Below, piece by piece: positions 19,146-31,241 of a stretch of 64,000 bases of DNA. Made by a program: the position numbers and the translations under genes. This DNA is from Amycolatopsis sp. NBC_01480. Its GTDB lineage: Bacteria; Actinomycetota; Actinomycetes; Mycobacteriales; Pseudonocardiaceae. The notes beneath the pieces were generated by a model, which saw only the letters and a program-made list of their open reading frames with translations, did not search any database and was not told the DNA's origin. The DNA lies in assembly GCF_036227205.1 (NCBI RefSeq), contig NZ_CP109442.1, forward strand, positions 8,556,001 to 8,620,000, written 5' to 3'. Position 1 is the stretch's first letter. The number at the start of each line of letters is the position of its first letter.

Positions 19146-20339
19146 GTGCCCCTGGCCGTCTTCGTGCTCGGGCTCAGCATCTTCGCGCTCGGCACCTCGG
19201 AGTTCATGATCACCGGGCTGCTGCCCGGGATGGCCACCGACCTCGGCGTCAGCATCCCCGACGCCGGCCTGCTGATCTCGGCGTTCGCCGTCGGCATGGT
19301 GATCGGCGCGCCGCTGCTCGCCGTCGGGACACTCCGGCTGCCCCGCCGGACGACCTTGCTGGCACTGCTGGTGGTCTTCGGCGCCTCACACGTCGTCGGC
19401 GCACTCTCACCCGGTTACGCCCTGCTCTTCGCGACTCGCGTGGTGAGCGCGCTGGCCTGCGCCGGGTTCTGGGCCGTCGCCGCCGCGACCACCATCTCGC
19501 TGGTGCCCGCGGCCCGGCGCGGACGCGCGCTCGCGGTGCTGGTCGGCGGCCTGACCGTGGCGAACATCGCGGGCGTCCCGGCCGGCACGCTGCTGGGCCA
19601 GCACGCGGGCTGGCGCACGGCGTTCTGGGCGGTGGCGGCGCTGACCGTGGTGGCGGCGGCCGGGGTGCTGGCGTTCGTGCCGCACACCGCCGTGGACGCC
19701 TCCGCCGTGCGCGTGCGGACTGAGCTGAGCGTGTTCCGCAGCGGCCGGGTCTGGCTGGCACTGGGCGTGATCGCGCTGTCGCAGGCCATGGTGTTCGCGA
19801 CGTTCAGCTACCTCGCCCCGCTGCTCACGACCACCGACGGCCTGCCCTCGGCCCAGGTCCCGCTCGCGCTCGGGCTGTTCGGCGCCGGCGCGCTGATCGG
19901 CATCACCGCGGGCGGCAAGCTCGCGGACGCCCATCCGTTCGCCACGCTGTACGGCAGCTTCGGGCTCGCCCTCGTCGCGCTCACGACACTGGCACTGACC
20001 TCGGACGCGGTGGTGGCCGTCGTCGCGGTCCTGGTACTGGGCGCGGCGGGCTTCGCCGCCAACCCGGCGCTGAACGTCCGCGCGTACTCGGTGGCCGGCG
20101 GCACCTCCACCATGGTCGGCGCGAGCACGACCGCGGGCTTCAACGTCGGCAACACGGCCGGCCCGTGGCTCGGCGGCGTGGCCATCAACGCGGGCCTCGG
20201 GCTGCCGAGCGTCGCTTGGGTGAGCGCGGGCCTCGGCGTGCTGACGCTGGCCGCCTTGACGTTCGCCCGGCAGGTCCAGCGTTCGGACGACGCGCGGGCC
20301 GTTTCGGTGCTGCCCCAGGAACACCAAACCGTCCATTAA
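19146..20339 (+). CDS. MFS drug exporter (DHA1; chloramphenicol-exporter-like)
   Basis: A 397-residue, 12-helix transporter. The N-terminus VPLAVFVLGLSIFALGTSEFM is characteristic of the Cmx/CmlR chloramphenicol exporters and AraJ-like sugar or drug exporters. The chosen GTG at 19146 is 6 bases after AAGGAGGAG. Later motifs include RGRALAVLVGGLTVANIAGVP, the antiporter motif C region. It probably exports a drug or a metabolite under control of the upstream TetR protein. Substrate identity is inferred only from family resemblance. It ends convergent with fabI across a hairpin. Confidence 0.87.
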   Translation: MPLAVFVLGLSIFALGTSEFMITGLLPGMATDLGVSIPDAGLLISAFAVGMVIGAPLLAVGTLRLPRRTTLLALLVVFGASHVVGALSPGYALLFATRVVSALACAGFWAVAAATTISLVPAARRGRALAVLVGGLTVANIAGVPAGTLLGQHAGWRTAFWAVAALTVVAAAGVLAFVPHTAVDASAVRVRTELSVFRSGRVWLALGVIALSQAMVFATFSYLAPLLTTTDGLPSAQVPLALGLFGAGALIGITAGGKLADAHPFATLYGSFGLALVALTTLALTSDAVVAVVAVLVLGAAGFAANPALNVRAYSVAGGTSTMVGASTTAGFNVGNTAGPWLGGVAINAGLGLPSVAWVSAGLGVLTLAALTFARQVQRSDDARAVSVLPQEHQTVH

Positions 20340-20357
20340 GGACCCAAAGATACAGAG

Positions 20358-20389
20358 CGGCCCTCGTGCGAATATCCGCACGAGGGCCG
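20358..20389. terminator. Bidirectional terminator-like hairpin
   Basis: CGGCCCTCGTGCG (20358-20370) pairs perfectly with CGCACGAGGGCCG (20377-20389) around a 6-base AATATC loop. It lies between the convergent MFS and fabI genes. Confidence 0.8.
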
Positions 20390-20405
20390 TTCACCGGGTC
20401 GTGGC

Positions 20406-21173
20406 TCAGATGCCGAGCGCGTGCACCCCGCCGTCGACCATGATCATCGAGCCCGTGGTGGCGGGCAGCCAGTCCGAGAGCGCGACGCAGACGGTCTTGG
20501 CCGTCGCGGTCGGGTCGGCGCTGTCCCAGCCGAGCGGGGCGCGGTCGCCCCAGCCGTCTTCCAGCTCGCTGAAGCCGGGGATGGACTTCGCCGCCATCGT
20601 CTTCATCGGGCCGGCGCTGACCAGGTTCACGCGGATGCCGCGCGGACCGAGCTCCTTGGCCAGGTACCGGTTCACCGACTCCAGCGCGGCCTTGGCCACG
20701 CCCATCCAGTTGTAGACCGGCCACGCCACGCGCGCGTCGAAGTCCATGCCGACGATCGACGAGCCCGGCGCCAGCAGTGGCAGGGCCGCGACGGCCAGCG
20801 ACTTGAACGAGAACGCCGAGACGTCCACCGCCACCTTCACGTCCTCGCTCGGCGCGTCCAGGAACGGCGCGCCGAGACAGGTCTGCGGCGCGAAGCCGAT
20901 GGAGTGCAGCACGCCGTCGAGGCCGTCGACGTGCTCACGCACGCGGTCGGCCAGGCTGTCGAGGTGCTCCTGATTGGTGACGTCCAGCTCCAGGACGGGC
21001 GCCTCCTCCGGCAGCCGCTTGGCGATGCGCTCGACCAGCGAGAGCCGGCCGAAGCCGGTGAGCACCACCTTCGCGCCCTCCTGCTGCGCGATCTTGGCCG
21101 CGTGGAACGCGAGCGAGGCGTCGGTGATGACGCCGGTGATCAGCAGCCGCTTGCCTTCGAGCAGTCCGGGCAA
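20406..21173 (-). CDS. fabI: Enoyl-ACP reductase FabI/InhA
   Basis: NADH-dependent enoyl-[acyl carrier protein] reductase, the last step of each FAS II elongation cycle. The 255-residue protein starts MPGLLEGKRLLITGV. It has the InhA-type nucleotide-binding loop, the SDR active-site segment DFDARVAWPVYNWMGVAKAALES (catalytic Tyr and Lys) and SAGPMKTMAAKSIPGF as the substrate loop. It is much closer to InhA than to E. coli FabI. Since Amycolatopsis-type bacteria lack mycolic acids, a role in ordinary fatty acids is likely. It follows fabG by 46 bases, like mabA-inhA. Confidence 0.95.
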   Translation of the reverse strand: MPGLLEGKRLLITGVITDASLAFHAAKIAQQEGAKVVLTGFGRLSLVERIAKRLPEEAPVLELDVTNQEHLDSLADRVREHVDGLDGVLHSIGFAPQTCLGAPFLDAPSEDVKVAVDVSAFSFKSLAVAALPLLAPGSSIVGMDFDARVAWPVYNWMGVAKAALESVNRYLAKELGPRGIRVNLVSAGPMKTMAAKSIPGFSELEDGWGDRAPLGWDSADPTATAKTVCVALSDWLPATTGSMIMVDGGVHALGI

Positions 21174-21219
21174 CGGGTTCCTCCAGGTCGTGGGGTCAGC
21201 TCGGAAAAACGGGACGAGA

Positions 21220-23444
<2,225 letters not shown>

Positions 23445-23453
23445 GGCGGGGGG

Positions 23454-24125
23454 ATGGCCGTGCGGGTGCTGCTCGTGGAGGACGACGCCGGGGTCGCCGG
23501 CGCGCTCGCCGAGACGCTGCACGCGCACGGCCACGCCGTCACCAGCGTCGGCCGGGGCGCCGACGCCCTGCACCGCCACCACGGCGCGGACCTGCTGCTG
23601 CTCGACCTCGGCCTGCCGGATCTGGACGGGCTGGACGTGCTGCGCAAGATCCGGCAGGTCTCGGGCGTGCCGGTCATCGTGCTCACCGCGCGCGGGGACG
23701 AGCGGTCCGTGGTCCGCGGGCTGCGCCTGGGCGCCGACGACTACCTGACCAAACCCGTCCGCCTGGCCGAATTGCTGGCCCGGATGGACGCCGTGGTCCG
23801 CCGCGCGCGGGCCCGCGCCACCCCGGCCCCGGACGCGGTGGTGCGGGTCGAGGACGTCGAGATCGACCTGGGCGGGCGGCAGGTGCTGGTCGCCGGGCGC
23901 GACATCGGGCTCACCACCAAGGAGTTCGACGTGCTCGCGGTGCTCGCCGCGCGGGCCGGCACGGCGGTCAGCCGCCAGCAGCTGATGGACGAGGTGTGGG
24001 GCGACGCCCACCTGGCCGTGTCCCGTTCGCTGGACGTGCACCTGACCCAGGTGCGCGCGAAGCTCGACCGGCCCGGCCTGCTGACCACGATCCGGGGCTT
24101 CGGCTACCGGCTCGGCCGGGGCTGA
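23454..24125 (+). CDS. OmpR-family response regulator (TctD-like)
   Basis: A 223-residue regulator. The receiver domain (residues 1-115) has the acidic pair EDD, the phospho-acceptor aspartate in LLLDLGLPD, threonine in VLTARGDE and lysine in LTKPVRL. The C-terminal winged helix ends with LTTIRGFGYRLGRG, typical of OmpR/PhoB proteins. The kinase gene starts 3 bases after its stop. It probably activates the upstream organic-acid transporter in response to its substrate. Confidence 0.92.
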   Translation: MAVRVLLVEDDAGVAGALAETLHAHGHAVTSVGRGADALHRHHGADLLLLDLGLPDLDGLDVLRKIRQVSGVPVIVLTARGDERSVVRGLRLGADDYLTKPVRLAELLARMDAVVRRARARATPAPDAVVRVEDVEIDLGGRQVLVAGRDIGLTTKEFDVLAVLAARAGTAVSRQQLMDEVWGDAHLAVSRSLDVHLTQVRAKLDRPGLLTTIRGFGYRLGRG

Positions 24126-24128
24126 GGC

Positions 24129-25517
24129 GTGCGCGCCCGGCTGCTGGCCGTGCTGGTGACGCTGGCGCTGCTGGTCGTCGCCGCGTTCGCCGGGCCGCTG
24201 CTGTCCTCCACTGCCGAACAACGGACGCAGGAGCTGGTGATCTCGCGCAGCAGCGACGTCGACCGCTTCGTGGTGCTCGCGCAACAGGCGGTCGATTCGC
24301 GCGACCCGGCCGCGCTGGCGGCGGAAGCGGCGCAGTATTCGTCGTTATACAGCGAGGCCGTGGTGGTGGTCGACGCGCAGCGGGCGCCGCTGGTGCAGAC
24401 CGGCGGGATGACCGCCGCGGAGCCCGCCGTGCACGCCCTGGTGGAGGCGACGATGCGCAACGAGCCGCCGCCCCGGGCCGAGGCGCTGAGCCCGTGGTCG
24501 GCCACGCCGGTGCTGTTCGCGCGCCCGGTCGGCACTGGGACGCGGGTCTCGGGGGTGGTCGTGCTGCGCGCGTCGGTGACTGCGGCCGCCGCGGACGTCG
24601 CGGACGCGTGGAGCGCGATCGCGGCGGGTGCCTTGCTGGTGGCGGCGTTGTTCGTGCTGCTCGCCGTGCTGCTGGCACGGTGGATGGTGCGGCCGCTGCT
24701 GGAGCTGGAGACCGGCGTGCTCGCCGTCGCGGGCGGGCACCGGGCGCAGGTGCCCGAGCGCTCCGGCCCCCGCGAGCTGCGGACGCTCGCCGCGTCGGTG
24801 AACCGGATGTCGGACGCCGTGGTGGAGGCCGCCGACCAGCAGCACCGGCTGGTGGCCGACACCTCCCACCAGCTCCGCAACCCGATGGCGGCGCTGCGGC
24901 TGCGCGTCGACTCCCTCGGCGCCGAACTGGACGACCGGCACGCCTACCACGCGACCGTCGCGGAAGTGGAGCGCCTGGAACGGATCCTCGACGGCCTGCT
25001 CGCCCTCGCGACCGCGGAAAGCACGGCGACCCGGCTCGCCGCGGGCGGCGCGGACGACCCCGCCGACCTCGCCTCGGTGATCGCCGAACGCGTCGACGCC
25101 TGGCGCCCGGCGGCGGACCAGGCGGGCGCCGACCTGGTGCCGTGCGCCGCCCACGACGAGCCGGTGCTGGTGCGCGCGCCGGAGAACGAGCTGGCCCAGA
25201 TCCTCGACGTGCTCCTGGACAACGCCGTCCATTACGCCGGCAGGGGCGCCACCATCACCGCCGGCTGGGAAATCCAGGATCGGGCGGTCACCCTGGTGGT
25301 GGCCGACAACGGCCCCGGACTGTCCACAACGGACCGCGCCCGCGCGACGGAGCGGTTCTGGCGCGCGGGCGGTGAAGGTGCGCCTCGCGGCACCGGGTTG
25401 GGCCTGGCGATCGTCCGCGAACAGACCCGCGCCCGCGGCGGGACGCTGGAGCTGCGGGCCGTCGAGCCGCGCGGGCTGGAAGTCCGGGTCACGCTGCCCG
25501 CGGAGGTGACGCCATGA
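24129..25517 (+). CDS. Sensor histidine kinase (TctE-like)
   Basis: A 462-residue kinase. The first membrane segment is near residues 6-23, an extracytoplasmic domain of about 130 residues follows, and the second segment is near 155-180 (AIAAGALLVAALFVLLAVLL). Then come a HAMP linker, the H-box VADTSHQLRNPMAALRLRV, the N-box ELAQILDVLLDNAVHYA and the G boxes VVADNGPGLS and GTGLGLAIV. The start is a GTG. Codon 73 is TTA (24345-24347), rare here. Its stop overlaps the TAXI gene by 4 bases. Confidence 0.92.
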   Translation: MRARLLAVLVTLALLVVAAFAGPLLSSTAEQRTQELVISRSSDVDRFVVLAQQAVDSRDPAALAAEAAQYSSLYSEAVVVVDAQRAPLVQTGGMTAAEPAVHALVEATMRNEPPPRAEALSPWSATPVLFARPVGTGTRVSGVVVLRASVTAAAADVADAWSAIAAGALLVAALFVLLAVLLARWMVRPLLELETGVLAVAGGHRAQVPERSGPRELRTLAASVNRMSDAVVEAADQQHRLVADTSHQLRNPMAALRLRVDSLGAELDDRHAYHATVAEVERLERILDGLLALATAESTATRLAAGGADDPADLASVIAERVDAWRPAADQAGADLVPCAAHDEPVLVRAPENELAQILDVLLDNAVHYAGRGATITAGWEIQDRAVTLVVADNGPGLSTTDRARATERFWRAGGEGAPRGTGLGLAIVREQTRARGGTLELRAVEPRGLEVRVTLPAEVTP

Positions 25518-26455
25518 GCATCACCCGCCGCACGGCCCTGCTCGGTGGGCTCGGCCTCGCCCTCGCAGGCTGCGCCACCGGTTACCGCGGGCCGAGCCGG
25601 GACGTAACCATCGCCGCCGGCGAACCAGGCGGCTTCTACCTCGCGTTCGCCGAAGTGCTGGCGGCCGAGGTGACCCGCGCGGAGCCGTTGCTGCGCTGCA
25701 CTGCCGTGCCGACGGAGGCGAGCGTCGCCAACGTCGGGCTGGTGCGGGACGGGAAGGCGGACCTCGGGCTGGTGCTCGCGGACGTCGCGCAGTCGGCGCT
25801 CGCGGGCGCGGCGCCGTTTCCCTCGCCGGTGCCGTTGCGGGCCCTCGGGCGGGTGTACGAGAACTACCTCCAGCTCGTCGTCCGCGCGGCCGACGGGATC
25901 ACCAGCCTGCACGCGCTCGAAGGGCGGCCAGTCTCGCTCGGCGCGAACGGGTCCGGCGCGGCGCAGCTGGGCGAACGGGTCTTCGGCGCGGCCGGCGTGC
26001 GCGTCGAAGCGCAGCACTTGCAACTCGCCGACGCCGTCGCGGCGCTGGCCGGCGGGAGCATCGACGCGCTGCTGTGGTCCGGTGGCGTGCCGACCCCCGC
26101 GCTCGCCGACCTCAACCGCCGGACCCCGCTGGCGCTGCTGCCGTTGAACGCCGTCATCCCCCAGCTGCGGGCGGCGCACGGGCCGGTCTACGAGCCGGTC
26201 CAGGTGCCCGCCGACGCGTACCGCGGGGTGGGCGCGCCGGCCACCATCGGCGTCGCGAACCTGCTGGTCTGCTCCCCCGCCCTGCCCGACGAGGTCGCCG
26301 CCGCGGTGGTGCGGGTGCTCGCCGGGCGGGCGGCCGACCTGGTGCCCGCGCAGGCCGTCGGCACGCAGTTCCTCGACGTCCGCACGCTGATCGGCACCCA
26401 GCCCGTGCCGTTGCAGCCGGGGGCGGCCGAGACCTACCGGGCGCTGCACGGCTGA
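25514..26455 (+). CDS. TAXI-family substrate-binding lipoprotein
   Basis: A 313-residue extracytoplasmic binding protein. The signal has twin arginines (MSITRRTALLGGLGLALAGC) and a lipobox LAGC at residues 17-20, so it is probably a lipoprotein, perhaps Tat-exported. The mature part has the TAXI pattern (VTIAAGEPGGFYLAFAEVLA, then a clamp fold). TAXI proteins normally feed TRAP transporters, but no DctM/DctQ-like membrane gene lies nearby. Its start overlaps the kinase stop (25514-25517). It may instead present a ligand to the kinase or to the MHS transporter; that is inference. Confidence 0.82.
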   Translation: MSITRRTALLGGLGLALAGCATGYRGPSRDVTIAAGEPGGFYLAFAEVLAAEVTRAEPLLRCTAVPTEASVANVGLVRDGKADLGLVLADVAQSALAGAAPFPSPVPLRALGRVYENYLQLVVRAADGITSLHALEGRPVSLGANGSGAAQLGERVFGAAGVRVEAQHLQLADAVAALAGGSIDALLWSGGVPTPALADLNRRTPLALLPLNAVIPQLRAAHGPVYEPVQVPADAYRGVGAPATIGVANLLVCSPALPDEVAAAVVRVLAGRAADLVPAQAVGTQFLDVRTLIGTQPVPLQPGAAETYRALHG

Positions 26456-26479
26456 TCGGCCGCTCGCTAGATTGGACGG

Positions 26480-26914
26480 ATGAGCCCCGCCCGCCGTCCC
26501 CTCGCCGAGATGCCGCTGCGCGTGCGCTACCACGAGTGCGACGGCCAGGGCATCGTGTTCAACGCGCACTACCTGGCCTATGTGGACATGGCCGCGTTCG
26601 CGGTGGAGAAGGCGCTTTTCGGCTCACACCAGGCGTTCCTGGCCACCGGCATCGACATGGTCGTGGCCGAGTCGAACCTGCGCTACCGCGCGCCGTGCCG
26701 CTTCGACGACGAGCTGGTGGTCTCGGTGTTCCTCGGCCACCTCGGCACCACGTCGATCGTCTTCGAGTCCGAGATCCGCCGGGACGGCAAGCTGACCACC
26801 GAGGCCACCCTCCGCTACGTCTTCGTCGACCCCGCGACCCTGCGCAAGTCCCCGCCGCCGCCGGAGGTCCGCGAGGCCTACGCGGCGTACCTGCCCGCCC
26901 CCGCCACCTCGTAA
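26480..26914 (+). CDS. Acyl-CoA thioesterase (4HBT/YbgC hotdog family)
   Basis: A 144-residue hotdog-fold protein. The family signature is VRYHECDGQGIVFNAHYLAY near residues 15-34, with the catalytic aspartate in ECD and the conserved asparagine/histidine in FNAHY. Such enzymes hydrolyse short or medium acyl-CoA or acyl-phenacyl thioesters in the cytoplasm. It starts 24 bases after the TAXI gene and ends 8 bases before trmL, so it may be co-transcribed with either. The substrate is not determinable. Confidence 0.88.
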   Translation: MSPARRPLAEMPLRVRYHECDGQGIVFNAHYLAYVDMAAFAVEKALFGSHQAFLATGIDMVVAESNLRYRAPCRFDDELVVSVFLGHLGTTSIVFESEIRRDGKLTTEATLRYVFVDPATLRKSPPPPEVREAYAAYLPAPATS

Positions 26915-26922
26915 GGCCAGCC

Positions 26923-27393
26923 ATGTTCCGCGTGCTCTTCTACCACCCCGAGATCCCGCCGAACACCGGCAACGCGATCCGGCTGGCCGCCAACACCGGC
27001 TGCGAGCTGCACCTGGTGGAGCCGCTCGGCTTCACCTTGGAGGACAAGCAGCTCCGCCGCGCGGGCCTGGACTACCACGACCTCGCGCGCGTCCGCGTGC
27101 ACGCCGACATCGAGGCCGCGTGGCACGCGCTGCTGCCGGCCAAGGTGTACGCCTTCAGTGCGTCCGCCACCCGGCTGCACACCGAGGTGGCGTACGAGCC
27201 CGGTGACGTGCTGATGTTCGGCCCGGAGTCCGTCGGCCTGCCCGCCGAGGTCCAGCACGCCCCCGAGGTCACCGACCGCGTGCGGCTGCCGATGCTGCCG
27301 ACCAGCCGCTCGCTCAACCTCGCCAACACCGCGGCGATCAGCATCTACGAAGCCTGGCGCCAGAACGGGTTCGCGATGCCCGAGACGCCGTGA
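26923..27393 (+). CDS. trmL: tRNA (cytidine/uridine-2'-O-)-methyltransferase TrmL
   Basis: A 156-residue SPOUT methyltransferase that modifies the wobble base (position 34) of tRNA-Leu isoacceptors using SAM. The family motifs are clear: MFRVLFYHPEIPPNTGNAIR at the N-terminus, the knot segment DVLMFGPESVGLP and LPMLPTSRSLNLANTAAI. The length matches E. coli TrmL. It ends convergent with the VWA gene across repeat family C. Confidence 0.93.
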   Translation: MFRVLFYHPEIPPNTGNAIRLAANTGCELHLVEPLGFTLEDKQLRRAGLDYHDLARVRVHADIEAAWHALLPAKVYAFSASATRLHTEVAYEPGDVLMFGPESVGLPAEVQHAPEVTDRVRLPMLPTSRSLNLANTAAISIYEAWRQNGFAMPETP

Positions 27394-27409
27394 AGGCCTG
27401 GGCCCGGAT

Positions 27410-27462
27410 GCTCTGAAGGCCACCTTGAGGGCATCACAGTCCCTCATGGTGGCCTTCAGAGC
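27410..27462. repeat. Intergenic hairpin repeat, family C
   Basis: A 22-bp stem with one mismatch joins 27410-27431 and 27441-27462 (arm core GCTCTGAAGGCCACC) around a 9-base loop. It lies between the convergent trmL and VWA genes and probably terminates both. I saw only one copy in this window; its style resembles families A and B. Confidence 0.75.
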
Positions 27463-27479
27463 ACGCTCGTCGTCTCGCG

Positions 27480-28460
27480 CTAAGGGATTCTCTGGCCGAT
27501 CAGCAGCGAAGCCGCCGCGCCGATCATCAGCACCAGCGTGCCGATGACAAGCCACGGCTTGCTCGCGTCGGCGTCCTTCAGCTCGTAGCCGATCTGGTCG
27601 CCGAGGTCGGCGTACACCTTCTTCAGCTCGTCCGCGCTGGCCGCCTTGTAGAACTGGCCGCCGGAGAGCTGGGCGATCTCGCGCAGGGACTCGTCGTCCA
27701 CGCGCACGTCCTGGGGCCGGCCTTCGATGTCGACCGAGCCGTGGGTGGTGCCGAACGAGATCGACGAGATCGGCGCCTGCGCCTGCTTCGCCGCCTGCGC
27801 CGCGGTGTACGCGCCGCGCGGGGCGTACAGGTCCTCGGGCACGGTCTGCTTGCCGTCGCTCATCAGCACGATCCGCGCGGGCGGCGGCCCGTCCGCGCCG
27901 CCGACCACGGCGGAGAAGCTCTCGATCGATTGCAGGGCCGCGAAAATGCCCTCACCGGTGGCCGTGGACTGCGCGAGCTTCAGGTCGCTGATCGCCTTCA
28001 CCACGCCGGCCCGGTCGGTGGTCGGGTTGACCAGGACCGTCGCCGTGCCGGCGAACGAGATCAGGCCCAGGTTGACGCCCGGGGTCATGTTCTTCGCGAA
28101 CTGGGTCGCCGCGTCCTGCGCCGCCTTGAGCCGGGTCGGCGTGACGTCGGTGGCCTCCATCGACAGCGAAACGTCGATCACCAGCATCACCGTGGCGCGG
28201 TTGCGCGGCACCTTCTGCTCGGCGGTCGGCCCGGCCAGCGCGACGGTGAGCACCAGCATGGACAGCACGATCAGCACCGCGGGCAAGTGCCGGATCCAGC
28301 CCTGGGTCTTGGGCGCGACCTTGTCGAGCAGCTCCAGGTTGGCGAACCGCATCACGCGCTTGCGCCGCGCCCGCTGGGCGAGCAGGTACGCCACGGCCAC
28401 CGCGGCGACCGCGATCAGCAGCAGGAACCACCACGGCGCGGTGAAACCGGTCAAACTCAT
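27480..28460 (-). CDS. VWA-domain membrane protein of the MoxR operon (BatA/Rv1481-like)
   Basis: A 326-residue membrane protein. Two N-terminal helices (WWFLLLIAVAAVAVAYLLA, and one near residue 60) precede a VWA domain with the MIDAS motif DVSLS near residue 97 and a C-terminal helix (LVIGTLVLMIGAAASLLIG). This is the BatA/aerotolerance topology. It matches the mycobacterial MoxR1-operon protein Rv1481. With the ATPase and DUF58 protein it probably forms a membrane-associated chaperone complex linked to envelope maintenance. Its start overlaps the DUF58 stop by 4 bases. Confidence 0.9.
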   Translation of the reverse strand: MSLTGFTAPWWFLLLIAVAAVAVAYLLAQRARRKRVMRFANLELLDKVAPKTQGWIRHLPAVLIVLSMLVLTVALAGPTAEQKVPRNRATVMLVIDVSLSMEATDVTPTRLKAAQDAATQFAKNMTPGVNLGLISFAGTATVLVNPTTDRAGVVKAISDLKLAQSTATGEGIFAALQSIESFSAVVGGADGPPPARIVLMSDGKQTVPEDLYAPRGAYTAAQAAKQAQAPISSISFGTTHGSVDIEGRPQDVRVDDESLREIAQLSGGQFYKAASADELKKVYADLGDQIGYELKDADASKPWLVIGTLVLMIGAAASLLIGQRIP

Positions 28461-29401
28461 GCCACACCCCCGGACCAGCGGCGCTTGCGGGCCACGACGA
28501 ACCGCACCATGTCGGCGATCCAGTCCTGGTCGGTGCGCAGCACCAGGTGGGCCGCGCCGGCCCGGCGCAGGGCGGCCGCGACCTCCTGCCGGTGGGCGTG
28601 CGCCGCGGCGCCGAACTCCTTGCGCAGCAAGGCGGAAGCGTGCACTTCGCGCTGTTTCCCTGTCTCCGGGTCGGCCAGGACGACGGTGCCCACGTCGGGC
28701 AGGTCGATGTCACGCGGGTCGAGGACCTCGATGGCGATCAGCTCGTGGTGCCCGCCGAGCGCGCGCAGCGGCCGCTGCCAGTCCGTGGGCCCGAGGAAGT
28801 CGGACATCACCACGGCCAGGCCCCGCCGCCGGGGCGGGCGGCGCAGCTGTTCCAACGCGTCGGCCAGGTCGCCGCGGACGCCCTCGGCCGCGCGCGGCGT
28901 CTCGGCCAGCCGCCGGATCAGCCCGCGGGCGTGGGCGAGCCCGCCGCGGGCCGGGATCCGGTCGGTGCGCTCGCCGTTCGACACCAGCGCGCCGATCCGG
29001 TTGCCGCCCCCGCCGGTCAGGTGCGCGACAGCGGCCGTCGCGCACACCACCAGATCGCGCTTCTCGCACAGCGCAGTGCCGAAGTCGAGGCTCGCCGACA
29101 GGTCGGCCACCAGCCACGTCTCCAGCTCGCGGTCGGCCACGGTCTCGCGGATGTGCGGGGTGGTCGTGCGGGCGGTGACCGCCCAGTCCATCCGGCGCAC
29201 GTCGTCGCCCGGCTGGTAGATCCGCGCCTCGCCCGGCTCCGAGCCCGGCCCCGGCACCAGGCCGAGGTGATTGCCCTGCAGCAGGCCGTCGAGGCGGCGG
29301 CGCACGTCGAGCTCGAGGGTGCGCAGGCCGGCCTCCAGGCGGTCGCCCCGCAGCACCGGCGGCGCCCAGCCCGGGCGCTCGCGCTGCTCCTTCTTCGCCA
29401 C
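28457..29401 (-). CDS. DUF58 protein of the MoxR operon (Rv1480-like)
   Basis: A 314-residue DUF58 protein. The signature YQPGDDVRRMDWAVTARTTTPHIRE lies in the middle of the N-terminal half, followed by a degenerate VWA-like domain (LVADLSASLDFG). DUF58 proteins connect MoxR ATPases with VWA partners. The GTG at 29401 is chosen because it lies 4 bases after the MoxR stop. The frame is open upstream inside moxR. The gene overlaps the VWA gene by 4 bases, making a tight three-gene operon. Confidence 0.9.
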   Translation of the reverse strand: MAKKEQRERPGWAPPVLRGDRLEAGLRTLELDVRRRLDGLLQGNHLGLVPGPGSEPGEARIYQPGDDVRRMDWAVTARTTTPHIRETVADRELETWLVADLSASLDFGTALCEKRDLVVCATAAVAHLTGGGGNRIGALVSNGERTDRIPARGGLAHARGLIRRLAETPRAAEGVRGDLADALEQLRRPPRRRGLAVVMSDFLGPTDWQRPLRALGGHHELIAIEVLDPRDIDLPDVGTVVLADPETGKQREVHASALLRKEFGAAAHAHRQEVAAALRRAGAAHLVLRTDQDWIADMVRFVVARKRRWSGGVA

Positions 29402-29405
29402 CGGC

Positions 29406-30479
<1,074 letters not shown>

Positions 30480-30630
30480 TCTGCCTCCTGTGGTTCTGTG
30501 CTTGCGGCTCGCCCCGCGACCGTACTGCTTCGCGGGGACCGTCGTTCGCCCGCCACGCTCACCCAGCCGGAACACGACGGTCCGTCCGGTAATGCAACCG
30601 CACCAGCGGTATGACAGCTGTGAAGACGCC

Positions 30631-31176
30631 CTAGCGGTGGCGCTCCAGGTCCGCCGGCGTGTCGATGTCTTCGCTCTCGCCCGGCTCGGCCGGGACGTCC
30701 ACGAGGGACAGCCCAGCCAGCGACCGGCGCAGCGACGCGTTCTCCGGCGGCTCCGGGATCGCCTGCCTCAACGCCGGCAGGCGCCAGGCACCGAGCAGCC
30801 ACTGCCGCTCCCCCGCCGCATCGACGAGCACGGCCCCGTCGGCGTCCGCGAGGGCCGCCCGTAAACGGTCCACTGTGGACTTCCGGACTCCGGGCAGGTC
30901 GGCGGCCAGCACGACCACGACGCCGTCCCCGGGCACCAGCGCGAGGCCGGCCGCCAGCGCGGCCACCGGGCCGGTGCCGGGCACAGGCTCGCGCGTCCAC
31001 CGCACCCCCTCGTGACCGGGCCGCTCCGGGCCGACCACCACCACCGGGTCCGCGCCGTCGACGGCGGCCACCGCCCGGGAAAGCAGGGACGAACCGCCCA
31101 CGACCAGCCCGGGCTTGTCCACACCGGACAGCCGGCGCGCGGCCCCGCCGGCGAGCACGATCCCCGCGTACGGCAT
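30631..31176 (-). CDS. MobA-like nucleotidyltransferase (molybdenum cofactor guanylyltransferase type)
   Basis: A 181-residue nucleotidyltransferase. The nucleotide-binding motif is LAGGAARRLSGVDKP near residues 8-22, with the metal aspartate in LAADLPGV. The size and motifs fit MobA, which adds GMP to molybdopterin, but other NTP transferases share them. An AGGAGG site precedes the ATG. The next gene on that strand is moxR, 151 bases further; no molybdenum enzyme is near. Confidence 0.8.
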   Translation of the reverse strand: MPYAGIVLAGGAARRLSGVDKPGLVVGGSSLLSRAVAAVDGADPVVVVGPERPGHEGVRWTREPVPGTGPVAALAAGLALVPGDGVVVVLAADLPGVRKSTVDRLRAALADADGAVLVDAAGERQWLLGAWRLPALRQAIPEPPENASLRRSLAGLSLVDVPAEPGESEDIDTPADLERHR

Positions 31177-31241
31177 TCGCGCCTCCTGCCCCTTCGGAAA
31201 ACCGCTCCCCTGGCGGACCCGGTCCACGCTAGCGTCCGGGA

